Program-made: the position numbers and the translations under genes | In this document: piece after piece, positions 35,784-46,908 of the stretch | Numbering within the stretch: position 1 is the stretch's first letter | Layout of the letters: each line of letters begins with the position of its first letter | The notes under the pieces: generated by a model | What the model saw: only the letters and a program-made list of their open reading frames with translations | Told to the model about the DNA's origin: nothing | Databases searched by the model: none | Assembly: GCA_025751475.1 (NCBI GenBank) | Contig: JAOWLD010000001.1 | Span: 744,001-808,000, forward strand | Direction of reading: 5' to 3' | Length of the DNA stretch: 64,000 nt | Source: Rhodobacteraceae bacterium XHP0102 | Lineage (GTDB): Bacteria > Pseudomonadota > Alphaproteobacteria > Rhodobacterales > Rhodobacteraceae

Positions 35784-35820
35784 AAAAAACCGCCCCGCCG
35801 CAAAGGGCAAGAGCGGTTTT
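35784..35820 (-). terminator. Terminator after tRNA-Pro
   Basis: AAAACCGC (35786-35793) pairs with GCGGTTTT (35813-35820) around a 19-base loop; in the minus direction it ends in a T run. It follows the tRNA by 8 bases. Confidence 0.6.
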
Positions 35821-35828
35821 CAAAATTC

Positions 35829-35905
35829 TGGTCGGGCTAGCAGGACTTGAACCTGCGACCTTCCGTCCCCCAGACGGACGCGCTACCAGGCTGCGCTATA
35901 GCCCG
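35829..35905 (-). tRNA. tRNA-Pro (anticodon GGG)
   Basis: A 77-base cloverleaf with encoded CCA. Acceptor stem CGGGCTA/TAGCCCG, anticodon stem TCCGT/ACGGA with loop CTGGGGG (anticodon GGG), T stem GCAGG/CCTGC with loop TTCAAGT. Discriminator base is A. It reads codons CCC and CCU. Confidence 0.95.
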
Positions 35906-35976
35906 AACACTGGCCCTTCTAGCGATTTTGTCGCGCGGTGCAAGGGCAAAGGGTGGGGCAATCTGGCAAAGATGCC

Positions 35977-36564
35977 CTAGCCATGCGGCATCGAGGCAAG
36001 CCGTGCGTGCACTTGATGCAAGCGCGCGATGATTGGTGCGGATGTGGCCACGGGGCAGGATTTTAGAGCCGCTGCCCGCGCGCGCAGCGCCGTCAGGGCC
36101 GCGTCCATTGTGATCTCGCCAACCACGCGTTCAGGGATGGCAGCACCTGCGGCGGCCCTATCGGGGGCATCAACGGGGGCGGGCGATGCGGCGGTCTGGG
36201 GGTCCAGCGATGGGTCGCGTTGTTCCTGCGCGCCCTTTGCCACGCTTGGCTGCGGTCTGGCCTGCGCCTCGGCCAAGGTGAGGTCTTGATCCAATTCGGG
36301 TGAACGGCTGGCCACGGCCGCAACGCCATCGGCGCGCAACAGGCGCTGCACGCCGCGAATGGTCATCCCCTCATCATGTAGCAGAACCTTGATCCCACCG
36401 ATCAGTCGCATATCAGCGGGCCGATAATAGCGCCGCCCGCCTGCGCGTTTTACAGGCTTGATCTGGCTAAATTTGCTCTCCCAAAATCGCAACACATGGG
36501 CCGCAACGCCCAGCCAATCAGCCACCTCGCGGATGGTGCGAAACGCATCGGGGGATTTCGCCAT
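35977..36564 (-). CDS. MerR-family helix-turn-helix protein
   Basis: A 195-residue protein with an N-terminal MerR-type winged helix ([20 protein letters not shown], then [13 protein letters not shown]; residues about 9-80) and a long low-complexity Ala/Pro-rich C-terminal half (about 85-160) ending in a short helical segment. It lacks metal-binding cysteines. The gene always follows ihfA in this group (fabH-ihfA-merR), here 8 bases after it. The target is unknown. Confidence 0.88.
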   Translation of the reverse strand: MAKSPDAFRTIREVADWLGVAAHVLRFWESKFSQIKPVKRAGGRRYYRPADMRLIGGIKVLLHDEGMTIRGVQRLLRADGVAAVASRSPELDQDLTLAEAQARPQPSVAKGAQEQRDPSLDPQTAASPAPVDAPDRAAAGAAIPERVVGEITMDAALTALRARAAALKSCPVATSAPIIARLHQVHARLASMPHG

Positions 36565-36572
36565 GGCCCAGA

Positions 36573-36878
36573 TCAGCCCTTTTTATTGCCGTCCGCGACC
36601 CTGTCTTTCATCAAATGAGACGGGCGGAAGCTTAGGACGCGGCGGGGGGTAATGGGCACTTCCTCCCCCGTCTTGGGATTGCGGCCAATCCGTTCGGATT
36701 TTGCGCGCACGCTGAACGTGCCAAAGGATGAGATTTTCACCTGCCCACCATCCACCAATGCGTCTGACATCAACTCAATTACACGCTCAACAAGGTCGCT
36801 GCTTTCATTGCGCGACAAACCCACTTCACGAAACACGGCTTCGGATAAATCCATACGTGTCAGTGTTTTATTGCTCAT
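36573..36878 (-). CDS. ihfA: Integration host factor subunit alpha
   Basis: A 101-residue DNA-bending protein of the HU/IHF family, with [20 protein letters not shown] at the N-terminus and the DNA-intercalating arm [12 protein letters not shown] carrying the key proline. It forms a heterodimer with IhfB. It lies 118 bases downstream of fabH on the same strand and just ahead of the merR-like gene. Confidence 0.96.
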   Translation of the reverse strand: MSNKTLTRMDLSEAVFREVGLSRNESSDLVERVIELMSDALVDGGQVKISSFGTFSVRAKSERIGRNPKTGEEVPITPRRVLSFRPSHLMKDRVADGNKKG

Positions 36879-36996
36879 GGCTCATGTCCTCCCGACAATT
36901 GAGCGGCAGTCGTCAAGTCGTTTCTTTGTCGCGCTAGAATGAGCAATGCAAGGGAATGAGTCAATCTCTGTGACGTTTGGCTGCGAAATCGCAACC

Positions 36997-37971
36997 CTAC
37001 CATCGCAAAACCACCGCGCCCCAAGCCAGCCCGCCGCCAATCGCTTCGGTGACCAGAAGATCACCCTTTTTGATCTGGCCCCGTTCCACCCCGACCGACA
37101 GGGCAAGGGGAATCGAGGCGGCTGAGGTGTTGCCATGGTCCTGCACGGTTACAACCACCCGATCCATATCCACGCCCATTTTCTGCGCGGTGCGGGTGAT
37201 GATGCGCAAATTCGCCTGATGCGGCACGATCCAATCAACATCTTGCGCATGATTGCCCGAACGGACCAGTGCCGCATGGGCGGTTTCGGCAAGCTTTTCG
37301 ACCGCATGGCGGAACACCTCGCGCCCTTCCATGCGCAGGTGGCCTGTGGTTTGGGTTTGGGAGACCCCCCCATCCACATAAAGCAGGTCACGGAATTGCC
37401 CGTCTGAATGCAGGTCCACGGCAAGAACACCGCGATCCGTGGGCGCGCCATCGGTCTCCTCGGCGCACAGCAGGACTGCGCCCGCGCCATCGCCAAACAG
37501 CACGCAGGTGCCACGGTCTTCCCAATCCAGAATACGGCTGAAGGTTTCCGCCCCAATCACCAAAATCCGCTTGGCCTGACCCGAAAGGATATAGGCATTG
37601 GCGGTGGAGAGCGCATAGATAAACCCCGCGCAAACCGCCTGCACGTCAAAGGCAAAACCCTGCCGCATCCCAAGGCCATGCTGCACCATGGTCGCGGTGG
37701 AGGGAAAGGTGAGGTCAGGTGTAGAGGTGGCAAGGATAACGCCATCAACATCTTCAATTGCAACGCCTGCTTGCGCCAAGGCCGCTTCACAGGCCTTGAT
37801 GGCCATCTGGCTTGTGGTTTCCCCTTCGGCGGCGAAATGGCGCCGCTCGATCCCTGTGCGGGCGCGGATCCACTCATCCGATGTGTCAATCTGCGCCTCA
37901 AACTCGGAATTGGGCACAACCCGCGCGGGCAGGTAGTGGCCAATTCCAGTTGCGACTGCGCGAATGGTCAT
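36997..37971 (-). CDS. fabH: 3-oxoacyl-ACP synthase III
   Basis: A 324-residue condensing enzyme that starts fatty acid synthesis from acetyl-CoA and malonyl-ACP. The Cys-His-Asn triad is seen in QAVCAGFIYA (Cys114), VPHQANLRI and HGNTSAASIP. Full length. Its ATG overlaps the plsX stop by 4 bases, so plsX and fabH are translationally coupled in the usual lipid cluster. Confidence 0.96.
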   Translation of the reverse strand: MTIRAVATGIGHYLPARVVPNSEFEAQIDTSDEWIRARTGIERRHFAAEGETTSQMAIKACEAALAQAGVAIEDVDGVILATSTPDLTFPSTATMVQHGLGMRQGFAFDVQAVCAGFIYALSTANAYILSGQAKRILVIGAETFSRILDWEDRGTCVLFGDGAGAVLLCAEETDGAPTDRGVLAVDLHSDGQFRDLLYVDGGVSQTQTTGHLRMEGREVFRHAVEKLAETAHAALVRSGNHAQDVDWIVPHQANLRIITRTAQKMGVDMDRVVVTVQDHGNTSAASIPLALSVGVERGQIKKGDLLVTEAIGGGLAWGAVVLRW

Positions 37972-39077
37972 GCCTCTTTCCCTTCCCCGTGAACGATTTG
38001 ATCGGCGGCGGTTTCCGCATCCGCGATTTGTGTTTTAAGCTGATCGGCAAAATCCGCCGCAGCCAAGCGTGCCGCCAATTTGATCGCGGCCGCAACCCCT
38101 GTTCCGTCTGCAGAGCCATGACTTTTGACCACTGTGCCATTCAGCCCCAAAAATACGCCGCCATTGACGCGGCGGGGGTCCATGCGCTTTTGCAGACGCT
38201 TGAGCGAGCTATAGGCCAAAACCGCCGCGATTTTCGACAGGGGTGAGTATTGAAACGCCTCTCGCAGAAATTCGCTGATCAGGCGTGCCGTGCCTTCGCC
38301 GGTTTTCAACGCGGTGTTTCCTGTGAACCCATCTGTCACGATCACATCGACCCGATTGGAGGGGATATCGCCCCCTTCGACAAAGCCCACAAACTCATAA
38401 TGCGCTGCGGGCGCAGCGCGGGCGATCAGATCATAGGCCTCGTGCAATTCGGTGCGGCCTTTATGCTCCTCGGTCCCCACGTTCAGAATGCCGATACGCG
38501 GGCGGGGTTGCTCTAACCCGCTGCGCGCATAAGCGCCGCCCATCAGGGCAAAATGCACCAAATCCTGCGCATCCGCGCGGACATCTGCGCCGACATCAAG
38601 CATGACATTGAAACCCGATGGGTTGCGCGATGGCCATAGAACGGCGATGGCGGGGCGGTTGACACCTGGGATTTTGCGCAAGCGCAGCATCGAAAGCGCC
38701 ATCAATGCGCCCGTGTTGCCGCAGGATACGGCGGCCCGCGCCTCGCCCTGTGCAACCGATTGCACCGCGCCCCACATCGAGCTTCCCTTAGCGTGGCGCA
38801 CCACGTAGGAGGGCTTTGCGTCCATTGTCACCACATGGTCGCAATGGCGGATGTCGCAACGACCCGTCAGACCTTTGCGCTTCGCAATCAATTTGGCGAG
38901 TGGTTTTTCATCGCCATGCACAATGAACCGCAGTTGGGGGTTCTTGCGCGCGGCTTTCGCCATGCCAGACACAACGGCGGCGGGGCCAAGATCGCCCCCC
39001 ATCGCGTCAATTGAAAGAACCGTCCCAGCAACTTCGCGCTCGGTCAGCGCGCCGGTCAGAACGGGTGTGTCTGCCAT
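37968..39077 (-). CDS. plsX: Phosphate acyltransferase PlsX
   Basis: A 369-residue enzyme making acyl-phosphate from acyl-ACP for phospholipid synthesis. Family features: LSIDAMGGDLGP at the start of the domain (about 21-32), SCGNTGALMALSMLRL, and VDVIVTDGFTGNTALKTGEG. A 20-residue N-terminal extension precedes the first motif. It follows rpmF by 39 bases and overlaps fabH. Confidence 0.95.
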   Translation of the reverse strand: MADTPVLTGALTEREVAGTVLSIDAMGGDLGPAAVVSGMAKAARKNPQLRFIVHGDEKPLAKLIAKRKGLTGRCDIRHCDHVVTMDAKPSYVVRHAKGSSMWGAVQSVAQGEARAAVSCGNTGALMALSMLRLRKIPGVNRPAIAVLWPSRNPSGFNVMLDVGADVRADAQDLVHFALMGGAYARSGLEQPRPRIGILNVGTEEHKGRTELHEAYDLIARAAPAAHYEFVGFVEGGDIPSNRVDVIVTDGFTGNTALKTGEGTARLISEFLREAFQYSPLSKIAAVLAYSSLKRLQKRMDPRRVNGGVFLGLNGTVVKSHGSADGTGVAAAIKLAARLAAADFADQLKTQIADAETAADQIVHGEGKEA

Positions 39078-39116
39078 GACTTTTAATCCGTTTGCCCCGA
39101 AAGAGTGGCGCAGCCC

Positions 39117-39323
39117 TTAGGCCGCGTCATCATCGAGATCGATCTCGTCTGCCTGTGCAATAACCTCACGGTCATTGTAGGTGCCGCAAGATGGGCAGAT
39201 GTGGTGTGGACGCTTCAGCTCACCACAGCTGGGGCATTCATTTGGGTTGCCAGCGGTCAACGCGTCATGCGAACGGCGTTGGTTGCGGCGCGAGCGGGTC
39301 ACTCGGTTCTGGGGGACAGCCAT
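39117..39323 (-). CDS. rpmF: 50S ribosomal protein L32
   Basis: A 68-residue ribosomal protein with basic N-terminus ([19 protein letters not shown]) and a four-cysteine zinc ribbon ([17 protein letters not shown]). The acidic tail EIDLDDDAA is typical of Rhodobacterales. It lies between DUF177 (268-base gap) and plsX in the widespread yceD-rpmF-plsX order. Confidence 0.96.
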   Translation of the reverse strand: MAVPQNRVTRSRRNQRRSHDALTAGNPNECPSCGELKRPHHICPSCGTYNDREVIAQADEIDLDDDAA

Positions 39324-39591
39324 GTCTCAACCTCGGTTTTATCAGGGGCTGGGTGGTCAGCATTGACCAAACAGTTGAACCCCATTGTCACGTTTCAAAT
39401 CTCTGTCACATTTTTTTCGCCAAAGGGCAACCTGTCATGCGCGGCCATTGGGACGAACGCCCCGAAAAATGCGCGCAAAATGGGTCAAAAATCCAAGTGG
39501 CGAATGAGGCCGGGAACATACAAAGATTCTGCCCCTATGCAAGCCCTAATACGCCCTTGCGCGGGTTGTGGCCATAAATCAAACCTTGGGT

Positions 39592-40308
39592 CTATTTTTT
39601 ATGGGGTGGATTGGGTTCGGCCTGATCGTCATCTTGATCGTCATCCTGATCGGGTTCAGCCGCCCCATTCCCCGCCTGTGCAAGCGTCTCGCGCAAGCCT
39701 TGTAAAACGGCCAAGGACGATTTGGCCAAGGGCAGTGTGGCATCGGGCGTGGGGGTTTGGCCTGCCTCGAACGGTGCGGCATTAGGTGGGCTGGCACTGT
39801 AGACACGCGGTTGTTCGGGGTCGTCATTGCCCGCATCGGGGGATGTGCGCTCAACCGCATCATCGGCGCGCAAGGCTTGTGGGCTGCGCGGGTAATCGGG
39901 CAGCGCAAGGGCCAAATCCTCGATCATCACGGCGAAAAGATCGATTTTTGCTGGCAAAGCTTCGATGCTGTCATCTTCGGGCATTTCCGCTTCATCGGCG
40001 TCTATCTGGGGAAGATCAGCCAGATAGCGGCGCAAAACACGGGTTTCGATCCGCGTCACCACATCCTCCAAAGTGACGCTACAGGCCTGTGTCACCGTTG
40101 CGCCAAGCTGCCCTTCGAGGCGCCAATCGCTTTTGCCATCGGGGCTGATTTGGCCCGTGAAACGCAGCTTTCGCAAATGGCGCAGGCCCAAATCCTCTGC
40201 CATGTCGCGCAAACGCTCAGGGTCGGGCGTCAGGGCAAAGCTTTTGCCGCCCGCGCGGCGCAATTCGGCCAAGGCCACGAGGTCCTGTCTGGTGCTCGAT
40301 TGTGGCAT
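39592..40308 (-). CDS. DUF177 (YceD-like) family protein
   Basis: A 238-residue protein of the YceD/DUF177 family, linked to 23S rRNA accumulation and conserved upstream of rpmF. The family core spans about 20-185 (LRKLRFTGQISPDGKSDWRL; TQACSVTLEDVVTRI; DLFAVMIEDLALALPDYPR). The conserved cysteine in QACSVT is present; the protein is longer than usual because of an acidic C-terminal tail with a repeated DQDDD unit, encoded by an imperfect 12-base DNA repeat. The 268-base gap to rpmF holds nothing I recognise. Confidence 0.88.
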   Translation of the reverse strand: MPQSSTRQDLVALAELRRAGGKSFALTPDPERLRDMAEDLGLRHLRKLRFTGQISPDGKSDWRLEGQLGATVTQACSVTLEDVVTRIETRVLRRYLADLPQIDADEAEMPEDDSIEALPAKIDLFAVMIEDLALALPDYPRSPQALRADDAVERTSPDAGNDDPEQPRVYSASPPNAAPFEAGQTPTPDATLPLAKSSLAVLQGLRETLAQAGNGAAEPDQDDDQDDDQAEPNPPHKK

Positions 40309-40467
40309 GGTTTTTCTCCCCGTGCCGCTGAAAATGCGGATTGCACGCTTGCAATGCTTGCTCTGATGGTCGCTCTAAGTTAAGCCCAAATGGCGAAAGA
40401 TGCCACGGCCGATTAAGCCCCAGATGCGGGGCAAGGGCAAGCTGGCGCTAGGGTGAGGACATTGGGC

Positions 40468-40962
40468 ATGGCAGAAGATCGGATCAGCACGGGCAGCCAG
40501 AGATACCGCAGGTCTTTGCGCGCTGTCGCCTTGGCAGCGGTGTTTGGTTTGACCTTGGCAGGTTGCACAGAAAGTTTCCGCGATCATGGCTTCGTCCCGC
40601 CCCAAGATGAATTGGACGCCATCACCTTGGGCCAAGACACCCGCGACACGCTTGCGCAGACCTTGGGTCAGCCCGCAGGGGCGGGGGTGATTGGCGAAAC
40701 CACATGGTTTTATTCGCAATATCGTGTGCGCTCCTATGCGTGGCGCGCCCCCGAAATCGTCACCCGCGAGATTGTGGCGGTTTCCTTTGCGGATAATGGC
40801 ACCGTGTCCAACGTGGAAACCTTCACCCTTGCCGATGGTCAGGTCGTGGATATTTCACGCCGCGTCACAGAAAGTTCGATCCGCGAAGTGTCCATTTTCC
40901 GTCAGGTCTTAGGCAATTTCGGGCGGATCAACATTGGCGAATTGGTGAATGCTGGGAATTAA
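40468..40962 (+). CDS. bamE: Outer membrane assembly lipoprotein BamE (SmpA/OmlA)
   Basis: A 164-residue lipoprotein. The signal segment ends in the lipobox LAGC (Cys33), then the SmpA/OmlA domain: LDAITLGQDTRDTLAQTLGQP, WFYSQYRV and a late beta region. BamE is a small subunit of the beta-barrel assembly machine at the inner face of the outer membrane. The ATG at 40468 is used; a GTG at 40453 is in frame but less likely. It is divergent from DUF177, an arrangement conserved in this order. Confidence 0.9.
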   Translation: MAEDRISTGSQRYRRSLRAVALAAVFGLTLAGCTESFRDHGFVPPQDELDAITLGQDTRDTLAQTLGQPAGAGVIGETTWFYSQYRVRSYAWRAPEIVTREIVAVSFADNGTVSNVETFTLADGQVVDISRRVTESSIREVSIFRQVLGNFGRINIGELVNAGN

Positions 40963-40985
40963 CCCTAGACGGTGACAGGTGGATC

Positions 40986-41720
40986 ATGCGCGAGATCGAG
41001 GCCGGACAATATCGCTTGAGATTGGCTCGATCCGCATCGGACCTAGAGGCCGCACAACATCTGCGTCAACGCGCGTTTCGGGCGGGTCAGGGCAGCAGTG
41101 ATGCCGACCCGTTTGATACAATTTGTGACCATGTTCTGATTGAAACCCGCGCCGATGGGCGCCTTGTGGCTTGTTTTCGGATATTAACCCTGCCCGATGG
41201 GGCCGCAATCAAACACAGCTATTCTGCCCAGTTTTACGAATTGTCACCGCTCAGCCAATTTGATGGGCCAATGGTCGAGATGGGGCGGTTTTGCCTTGAT
41301 CCTGATATTCATGATCCAGATATTCTGCGCCTCGCTTGGGCGGGTTTGACCGCTTATGTGGATGCAGCAGGGGTCAAGATGCTGTTTGGCTGTTCCTCTT
41401 TTCGCGGGACGGACGTGCCCCCCTATTATGACGCTTTCGCCTTTTTGCGGGACAAGCATATTGCCCCACTGCGTTGGCGGCCCAAAATCAAAGCACCCAA
41501 TGTGTTTCGCTTTGCCACGCGGCTCAGGCGCAAGCCAGACCTGAAGCGCGCCATGGCGACCTTGCCGCCTTTGCTGCGCAGCTATTTGATGTTGGGCGGA
41601 TGGGTCAGCGACCACGCCGTGATTGATCGTGATTTGAACACGCTGCACGTGTTCACGGGATTGGAAATAGCCGCGGTCCCGCCTGCGCGCGCGCGCCTGC
41701 TGCGCGCGGTTGCGGGCTAG
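40986..41720 (+). CDS. OlsB-like N-acyltransferase (GNAT fold)
   Basis: A 244-residue acyltransferase of the OlsB/Acetyltransf_5 family. Motifs: LRQRAFRAG, CDHVLIE, MVEMGRFCLDPD and LFGCSSFRGTD, which match proteins that join a 3-hydroxy fatty acid to the alpha-amino group of ornithine (OlsB) or glutamine (GlsB) to make aminolipids. The second acyltransferase, OlsA, is not adjacent, so ornithine- and glutamine-lipid roles cannot be told apart here. It starts 23 bases after bamE and is convergent with tyrS, 8 bases apart. Confidence 0.82.
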   Translation: MREIEAGQYRLRLARSASDLEAAQHLRQRAFRAGQGSSDADPFDTICDHVLIETRADGRLVACFRILTLPDGAAIKHSYSAQFYELSPLSQFDGPMVEMGRFCLDPDIHDPDILRLAWAGLTAYVDAAGVKMLFGCSSFRGTDVPPYYDAFAFLRDKHIAPLRWRPKIKAPNVFRFATRLRRKPDLKRAMATLPPLLRSYLMLGGWVSDHAVIDRDLNTLHVFTGLEIAAVPPARARLLRAVAG

Positions 41721-41728
41721 GGCAGGGG

Positions 41729-42982
41729 TTACTCCGACAGAACCACCAGCGCGTGGCGCTTTTTGCCTGCCGACAGTTTCATCGGTTGGGCCAGATCATT
41801 GGCGGTGATCATCAGGCCAGCATCCGTCACCGCCGCATCATTCATCCGTGCGCCACCTTCGGCGATGAGGCGTTTGGCCTCTTTGCCAGAGGCGGCCAAG
41901 CCCGTGCGGGTGATCAGCTGCGCAATCGAGATGCCCTCGCCAATATCATCGGCGCTGAGTGTCAGACGGGGCAGGTCATCGCCCGTCCCCCCTTTCTCAA
42001 ACACCGCGCGCGCGGTGGCCTCGGCGGCGGCCGCGGCTTCACTCCCGTGCAACAGACCCGTCACCTCATTGGCGAGAATGATTTTCGCTTCGTTGATCTC
42101 GGAACCTGCAAGCGCACCAAGCCGTTCGCATTCCTCAAGCGGCAATTCGGTGTAAAGTTTCAAGAACCGCCCCACATCCGCATCGGTGGTGTTGCGCCAG
42201 AATTGCCAGAATTCGTAAGGCGACAGCATATCCCCATCGAGCCAGATGGCCCCACCTTGGGATTTGCCCATTTTCTTGCCATCTGATGTGGTCAAAAGGG
42301 GCGTGGTCAGGCCGAAAATCTCTTGATCCAGAACACGGCGGGTCAGGTCGATGCCGTTGATGATATTGCCCCATTGATCAGACCCGCCCATTTGCAGCAA
42401 GCAGCCATAGCGGCGGTTCAGCTCAAGGAAATCATAGGCCTGAAGGATCATATAGTTGAATTCAAGAAAGCTCAGGCTTTGTTCACGATCGAGCCGCGAT
42501 TTCACCGATTCAAACGACAGCATCCGATTGACCGAGAAATGCCGCCCAATGTCGCGCAGGAATTCCAGATAATTCAGCCCATCCAACCATTCGGCATTGT
42601 TCAGCATCAACGCACCAGTCGCACTGTCATCATAGCGCAGATAGCGCGCGAACACGCGGCTCATGCCCGCGATGTTGCCGTCAATCGCCGCCGCGTCCAA
42701 CAAGGGCCGCTCATCCGCACGAAAGGAAGGATCACCGACCTTGGTTGTGCCACCGCCCATCAAGGTGATCGGCTTATGCCCCGTTTTCTGATACCAGCGC
42801 AGCAACATGATGTTGAGCAAATGCCCCACGTGCAGGGATTTTGCCGTAGCATCATACCCGATATAGGCGGGGGTCACGCCCGCGCGCAGCTTGTCGTCAA
42901 GCTCTTGCAGATCTGTGCAGTCGGCCAGAAAGCCGCGCGCGCGAATGATCTGCAGAAAATCGGATTTGGGCTGGTAGGTCAT
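41729..42982 (-). CDS. tyrS: Tyrosyl-tRNA synthetase
   Basis: A 417-residue class I aminoacyl-tRNA synthetase. The HIGH motif is HVGH (51-54), the KMSKS motif reads KMGKS in [13 protein letters not shown], and a C-terminal S4 RNA-binding domain follows ([22 protein letters not shown]). The tyrosine-binding YMILQAYDF segment is present. The ATG at 42982 gives the family N-terminus ([10 protein letters not shown]); one at 42997 is also in frame. It diverges from anmK. Confidence 0.95.
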   Translation of the reverse strand: MTYQPKSDFLQIIRARGFLADCTDLQELDDKLRAGVTPAYIGYDATAKSLHVGHLLNIMLLRWYQKTGHKPITLMGGGTTKVGDPSFRADERPLLDAAAIDGNIAGMSRVFARYLRYDDSATGALMLNNAEWLDGLNYLEFLRDIGRHFSVNRMLSFESVKSRLDREQSLSFLEFNYMILQAYDFLELNRRYGCLLQMGGSDQWGNIINGIDLTRRVLDQEIFGLTTPLLTTSDGKKMGKSQGGAIWLDGDMLSPYEFWQFWRNTTDADVGRFLKLYTELPLEECERLGALAGSEINEAKIILANEVTGLLHGSEAAAAAEATARAVFEKGGTGDDLPRLTLSADDIGEGISIAQLITRTGLAASGKEAKRLIAEGGARMNDAAVTDAGLMITANDLAQPMKLSAGKKRHALVVLSE

Positions 42983-43058
42983 TGCGGTCTGATCCATTCT
43001 TGGCAAGCGGGGCGCAGGGGTTTTATGCTCTGCGCGGTGATCTATAGCGGGGGTGAGG

Positions 43059-44165
43059 ATGAAGGGAAAGGGTCAAGCCAACCCTGTTTTGCGTGTGGCA
43101 GGATTGATGTCTGGCACATCGCTCGATGGGGTGGACGCCGCCATTTTGGACACCGATGGGCTGCGCGTCTATGGGGCCGGCAAAACCGCCTTTCGCCCCT
43201 ATAGCGCGGATGAACGCGCCGTGTTGCGCGCGGCCTTGGGTAAATGGCAGGGGGATGCAGGGCTTGATGCCGCGCAAGAGGTGATCCACCGCGCCCATAT
43301 CGCGGCGCTACAGGCGCTTGATGCCCCGTTTGATCTGATCGGGTTTCACGGGCAAACCTTGGCCCATGATCCTGATGAGGGGCGCACGCATCAATTGGGG
43401 GATGGCGCGGTTTTGGCGCGGGCCTGTGCCTGCCCCGTGGTTTGGGATTTTCGCAGCAATGATATGCGCATGGGCGGGCAGGGCGCGCCCTTGGCCCCAT
43501 TTTATCATTTCGCTTTGGCCAAACATATGGGCGCCACTGCGCCCTTGGCCTTTCTCAATTTGGGGGGCGTGGGGAATATCACCTATGTCGATCCCAGCCA
43601 TGACCGCCCAGATCAGGATGGGGCGCTTTTGGCCTTTGATACGGGGCCTGCCAATGCGCCGATGGATGATCTGATGGCAGGAACGGGGCAGGGCTATGAC
43701 GCCAATGGCACCGTGGCCGCCACGGGGCGCGCGTGTGAGGCCTTTGTTGCGCGGGTTTTGGCACAGGGATATTTCCTGAAAATGCCCCCAAAATCCCTTG
43801 ATCGGGATACGTTTGCGCAAGTTTTGACCGAGGCGCGGGCAATGCCCTTGGCCGATGGTCTGGCCAGTTTGGCCGAGGTCAGCGCCCGCGCCGTGGCCGA
43901 AGGCCTCGCGCATCTGCCCAAACCCGTTGCCCAGATTTTGGTCTGCGGCGGCGGGCGCAAGAATGGCCACCTCATGGCGCGCATCGCCGCGTTGACGGAC
44001 GTTGAGGTTGTGGCGGTCGAGGTGGCGGGATTCGATGGGGATTTCCTCGAAGCGCAGGCCTTTGCCTATCTTGCCGCGCGGGTTCAGGCAGGGCTGCCCA
44101 CCTCTGCGCCTGCCACCACGGGCGTGGCCGCGGCCATAGGGGGCGGACAGATCAGCCGCCCCTAG
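43059..44165 (+). CDS. anmK: Anhydro-N-acetylmuramic acid kinase
   Basis: A 368-residue sugar kinase for peptidoglycan recycling: it opens and phosphorylates 1,6-anhydro-MurNAc to MurNAc-6-phosphate. Family features: [19 protein letters not shown] near the N-terminus, [35 protein letters not shown] and [14 protein letters not shown] at 43059 is chosen; a GTG at 43053 is in frame. It ends in a CTAG sequence that also holds the stop of the convergent cupin gene. Confidence 0.94.
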   Translation: MKGKGQANPVLRVAGLMSGTSLDGVDAAILDTDGLRVYGAGKTAFRPYSADERAVLRAALGKWQGDAGLDAAQEVIHRAHIAALQALDAPFDLIGFHGQTLAHDPDEGRTHQLGDGAVLARACACPVVWDFRSNDMRMGGQGAPLAPFYHFALAKHMGATAPLAFLNLGGVGNITYVDPSHDRPDQDGALLAFDTGPANAPMDDLMAGTGQGYDANGTVAATGRACEAFVARVLAQGYFLKMPPKSLDRDTFAQVLTEARAMPLADGLASLAEVSARAVAEGLAHLPKPVAQILVCGGGRKNGHLMARIAALTDVEVVAVEVAGFDGDFLEAQAFAYLAARVQAGLPTSAPATTGVAAAIGGGQISRP

Positions 44166-44590
44166 CCCGTCTCGCGCGGGATATCAAACCCCGCAGGGGC
44201 AAGGGTGAAACCGTCAAAGGAAAAGGCGGGGCTGACCGTGCAGGACACCAGCGTGTAATCCCCTGTGCTGCGCGCCGATTGCCAGTGCGCCTCTGGCACG
44301 ATGATCTGCGGTGCGCCGCGCCGCAGGTCTGGCCCAAGGATATGATCGCGCGCAGGCCCTTGATCGGTTGCGCTCAGTGACAGGATCAATTCCGCGCCTG
44401 CGTGGTAATGCCAAATCTCGGTCGCATCGACATGGTGCCAATGGCTGACCTCGCCCTTGGCCAAAAGGAAATAGATACAAGACCCAGAGGGGCGGTCGGC
44501 CATACCGCCGCCCACCCATGTTTGCCGATAATGCCCACCCTCAGGATGCGGGATCAGGCCCAGATGGGCGATAATATCGGCAGCGCTCAT
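44162..44590 (-). CDS. DUF985 cupin-fold protein
   Basis: A 142-residue single-domain cupin of the DUF985 family: HPEGGHYRQTW at the N-terminus, IYFLLAKGEVSHWHHVDATE with likely metal ligands, WHYHAGAELILSLS and VPEAHWQSA. Function is unknown; some relatives are annotated as sugar epimerase-like. The start is one of two adjacent ATGs (44593 or 44590). It lies 6 bases... upstream codons overlap nothing, and the eno stop is 7 bases before the start, so it is in the eno transcript. Its stop overlaps the anmK stop. Confidence 0.82.
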   Translation of the reverse strand: MSAADIIAHLGLIPHPEGGHYRQTWVGGGMADRPSGSCIYFLLAKGEVSHWHHVDATEIWHYHAGAELILSLSATDQGPARDHILGPDLRRGAPQIIVPEAHWQSARSTGDYTLVSCTVSPAFSFDGFTLAPAGFDIPRETG

Positions 44591-44596
44591 CATACC

Positions 44597-45916
<1,320 letters not shown>

Positions 45917-46825
45917 TTAGCGTGATGCGGGATCAGAAGAAAGGGCCGATTGCACACGCGCAGCCCCCCGTGCCATCCGCGCCTCGCGGATCAGCGTATA
46001 CAGCCCTGCGGCGATCACGATGGCCGATCCGATCAGCATATAGGCATCAGGCCGCTCGCCAAAGACAATCGCGCCCAAGATCAGCGCGAAAAAGAGCCGC
46101 GAGTAGCGAAACGGGGTGATGACGGAGATATCTCCCATACGCATGGACAAGGTCAGCGTGTAATAGCCCAGAACCCCTGCCAGCAGGGCCGCGGCAAGGC
46201 GGATCAGCTCAGGGTTTTGCGGCGCGAAGGCCCCGCCCGAAAAGGCCCAGAGCATCAAACCCGCAGGGATCACGGAGAAAAACCCATAGCACGACAATTG
46301 CATGGAGCTGTATTTCGCAGGCATGACACGGGTGGCCAAATCGCGCGCGGTTAGGCCGATCACCCCAAAAAGGGCAAGCGCGGCCCCGATATCAAAGCCT
46401 GCCGTGCCCGGACGGATGATGATCAAAACCCCGATGAAGCCGATGATAATCGCGCTCCACCGCCGCCAGCCAACGGGCGCGCCCAAGAAAAGCGCCGCAC
46501 CCATCGTCACCATCAGCGGCATCGCCTGCACAATGGCCGCAACCAAGGACATGGGCGATATGGCAAGGGCCGAGACAAAGGCCATCGTGCCGAACATCTC
46601 GCCCAAGTTGCGGGTGAGCATCAGCGGATGCAGCAAGTCGCGGGTGAGCAATCGCGTGCCCTGCACGCGGGCCACGACCCCGAAAATAACCGCGCCGCCC
46701 AACCCCAAAAGGATCAATATCTGCCCCACAGGCATGGTTATGCTGAGGGTTTTGACAAGCGCATCCTCAATCGCAAAGGCGAACATCGCTGCTGTCATCA
46801 AGGCGATGCCGCGTATATTTTCCAT
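45917..46825 (-). CDS. DMT-superfamily (EamA) transporter
   Basis: A 302-residue membrane protein with about ten hydrophobic helices arranged as two EamA repeats. It begins ENIRGIALMTAAMFAFAIEDALVK; the second repeat has PLLVTM-like and FALILGAIVFGERPDAYMLIG segments. Members export or import small metabolites; the substrate cannot be read from sequence. It lies between eno and the Fur-family gene on the same strand with gaps of 45 and 83 bases. Confidence 0.88.
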   Translation of the reverse strand: MENIRGIALMTAAMFAFAIEDALVKTLSITMPVGQILILLGLGGAVIFGVVARVQGTRLLTRDLLHPLMLTRNLGEMFGTMAFVSALAISPMSLVAAIVQAMPLMVTMGAALFLGAPVGWRRWSAIIIGFIGVLIIIRPGTAGFDIGAALALFGVIGLTARDLATRVMPAKYSSMQLSCYGFFSVIPAGLMLWAFSGGAFAPQNPELIRLAAALLAGVLGYYTLTLSMRMGDISVITPFRYSRLFFALILGAIVFGERPDAYMLIGSAIVIAAGLYTLIREARMARGAARVQSALSSDPASR

Positions 46826-46908
46826 GTTTGGGGGTGCTTTCTTGAAAAGAGCCGTTTCAACGGATTAGCGCGGGCGCACAGACGATGCCAGCCCAAACAG
46901 AATGCGGG

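Noticed and set aside
39324-39591. Small gene or RNA in the DUF177-rpmF gap
   Set aside because: Open frames there have no ribosome site or family match, and no terminator-like hairpin is evident.
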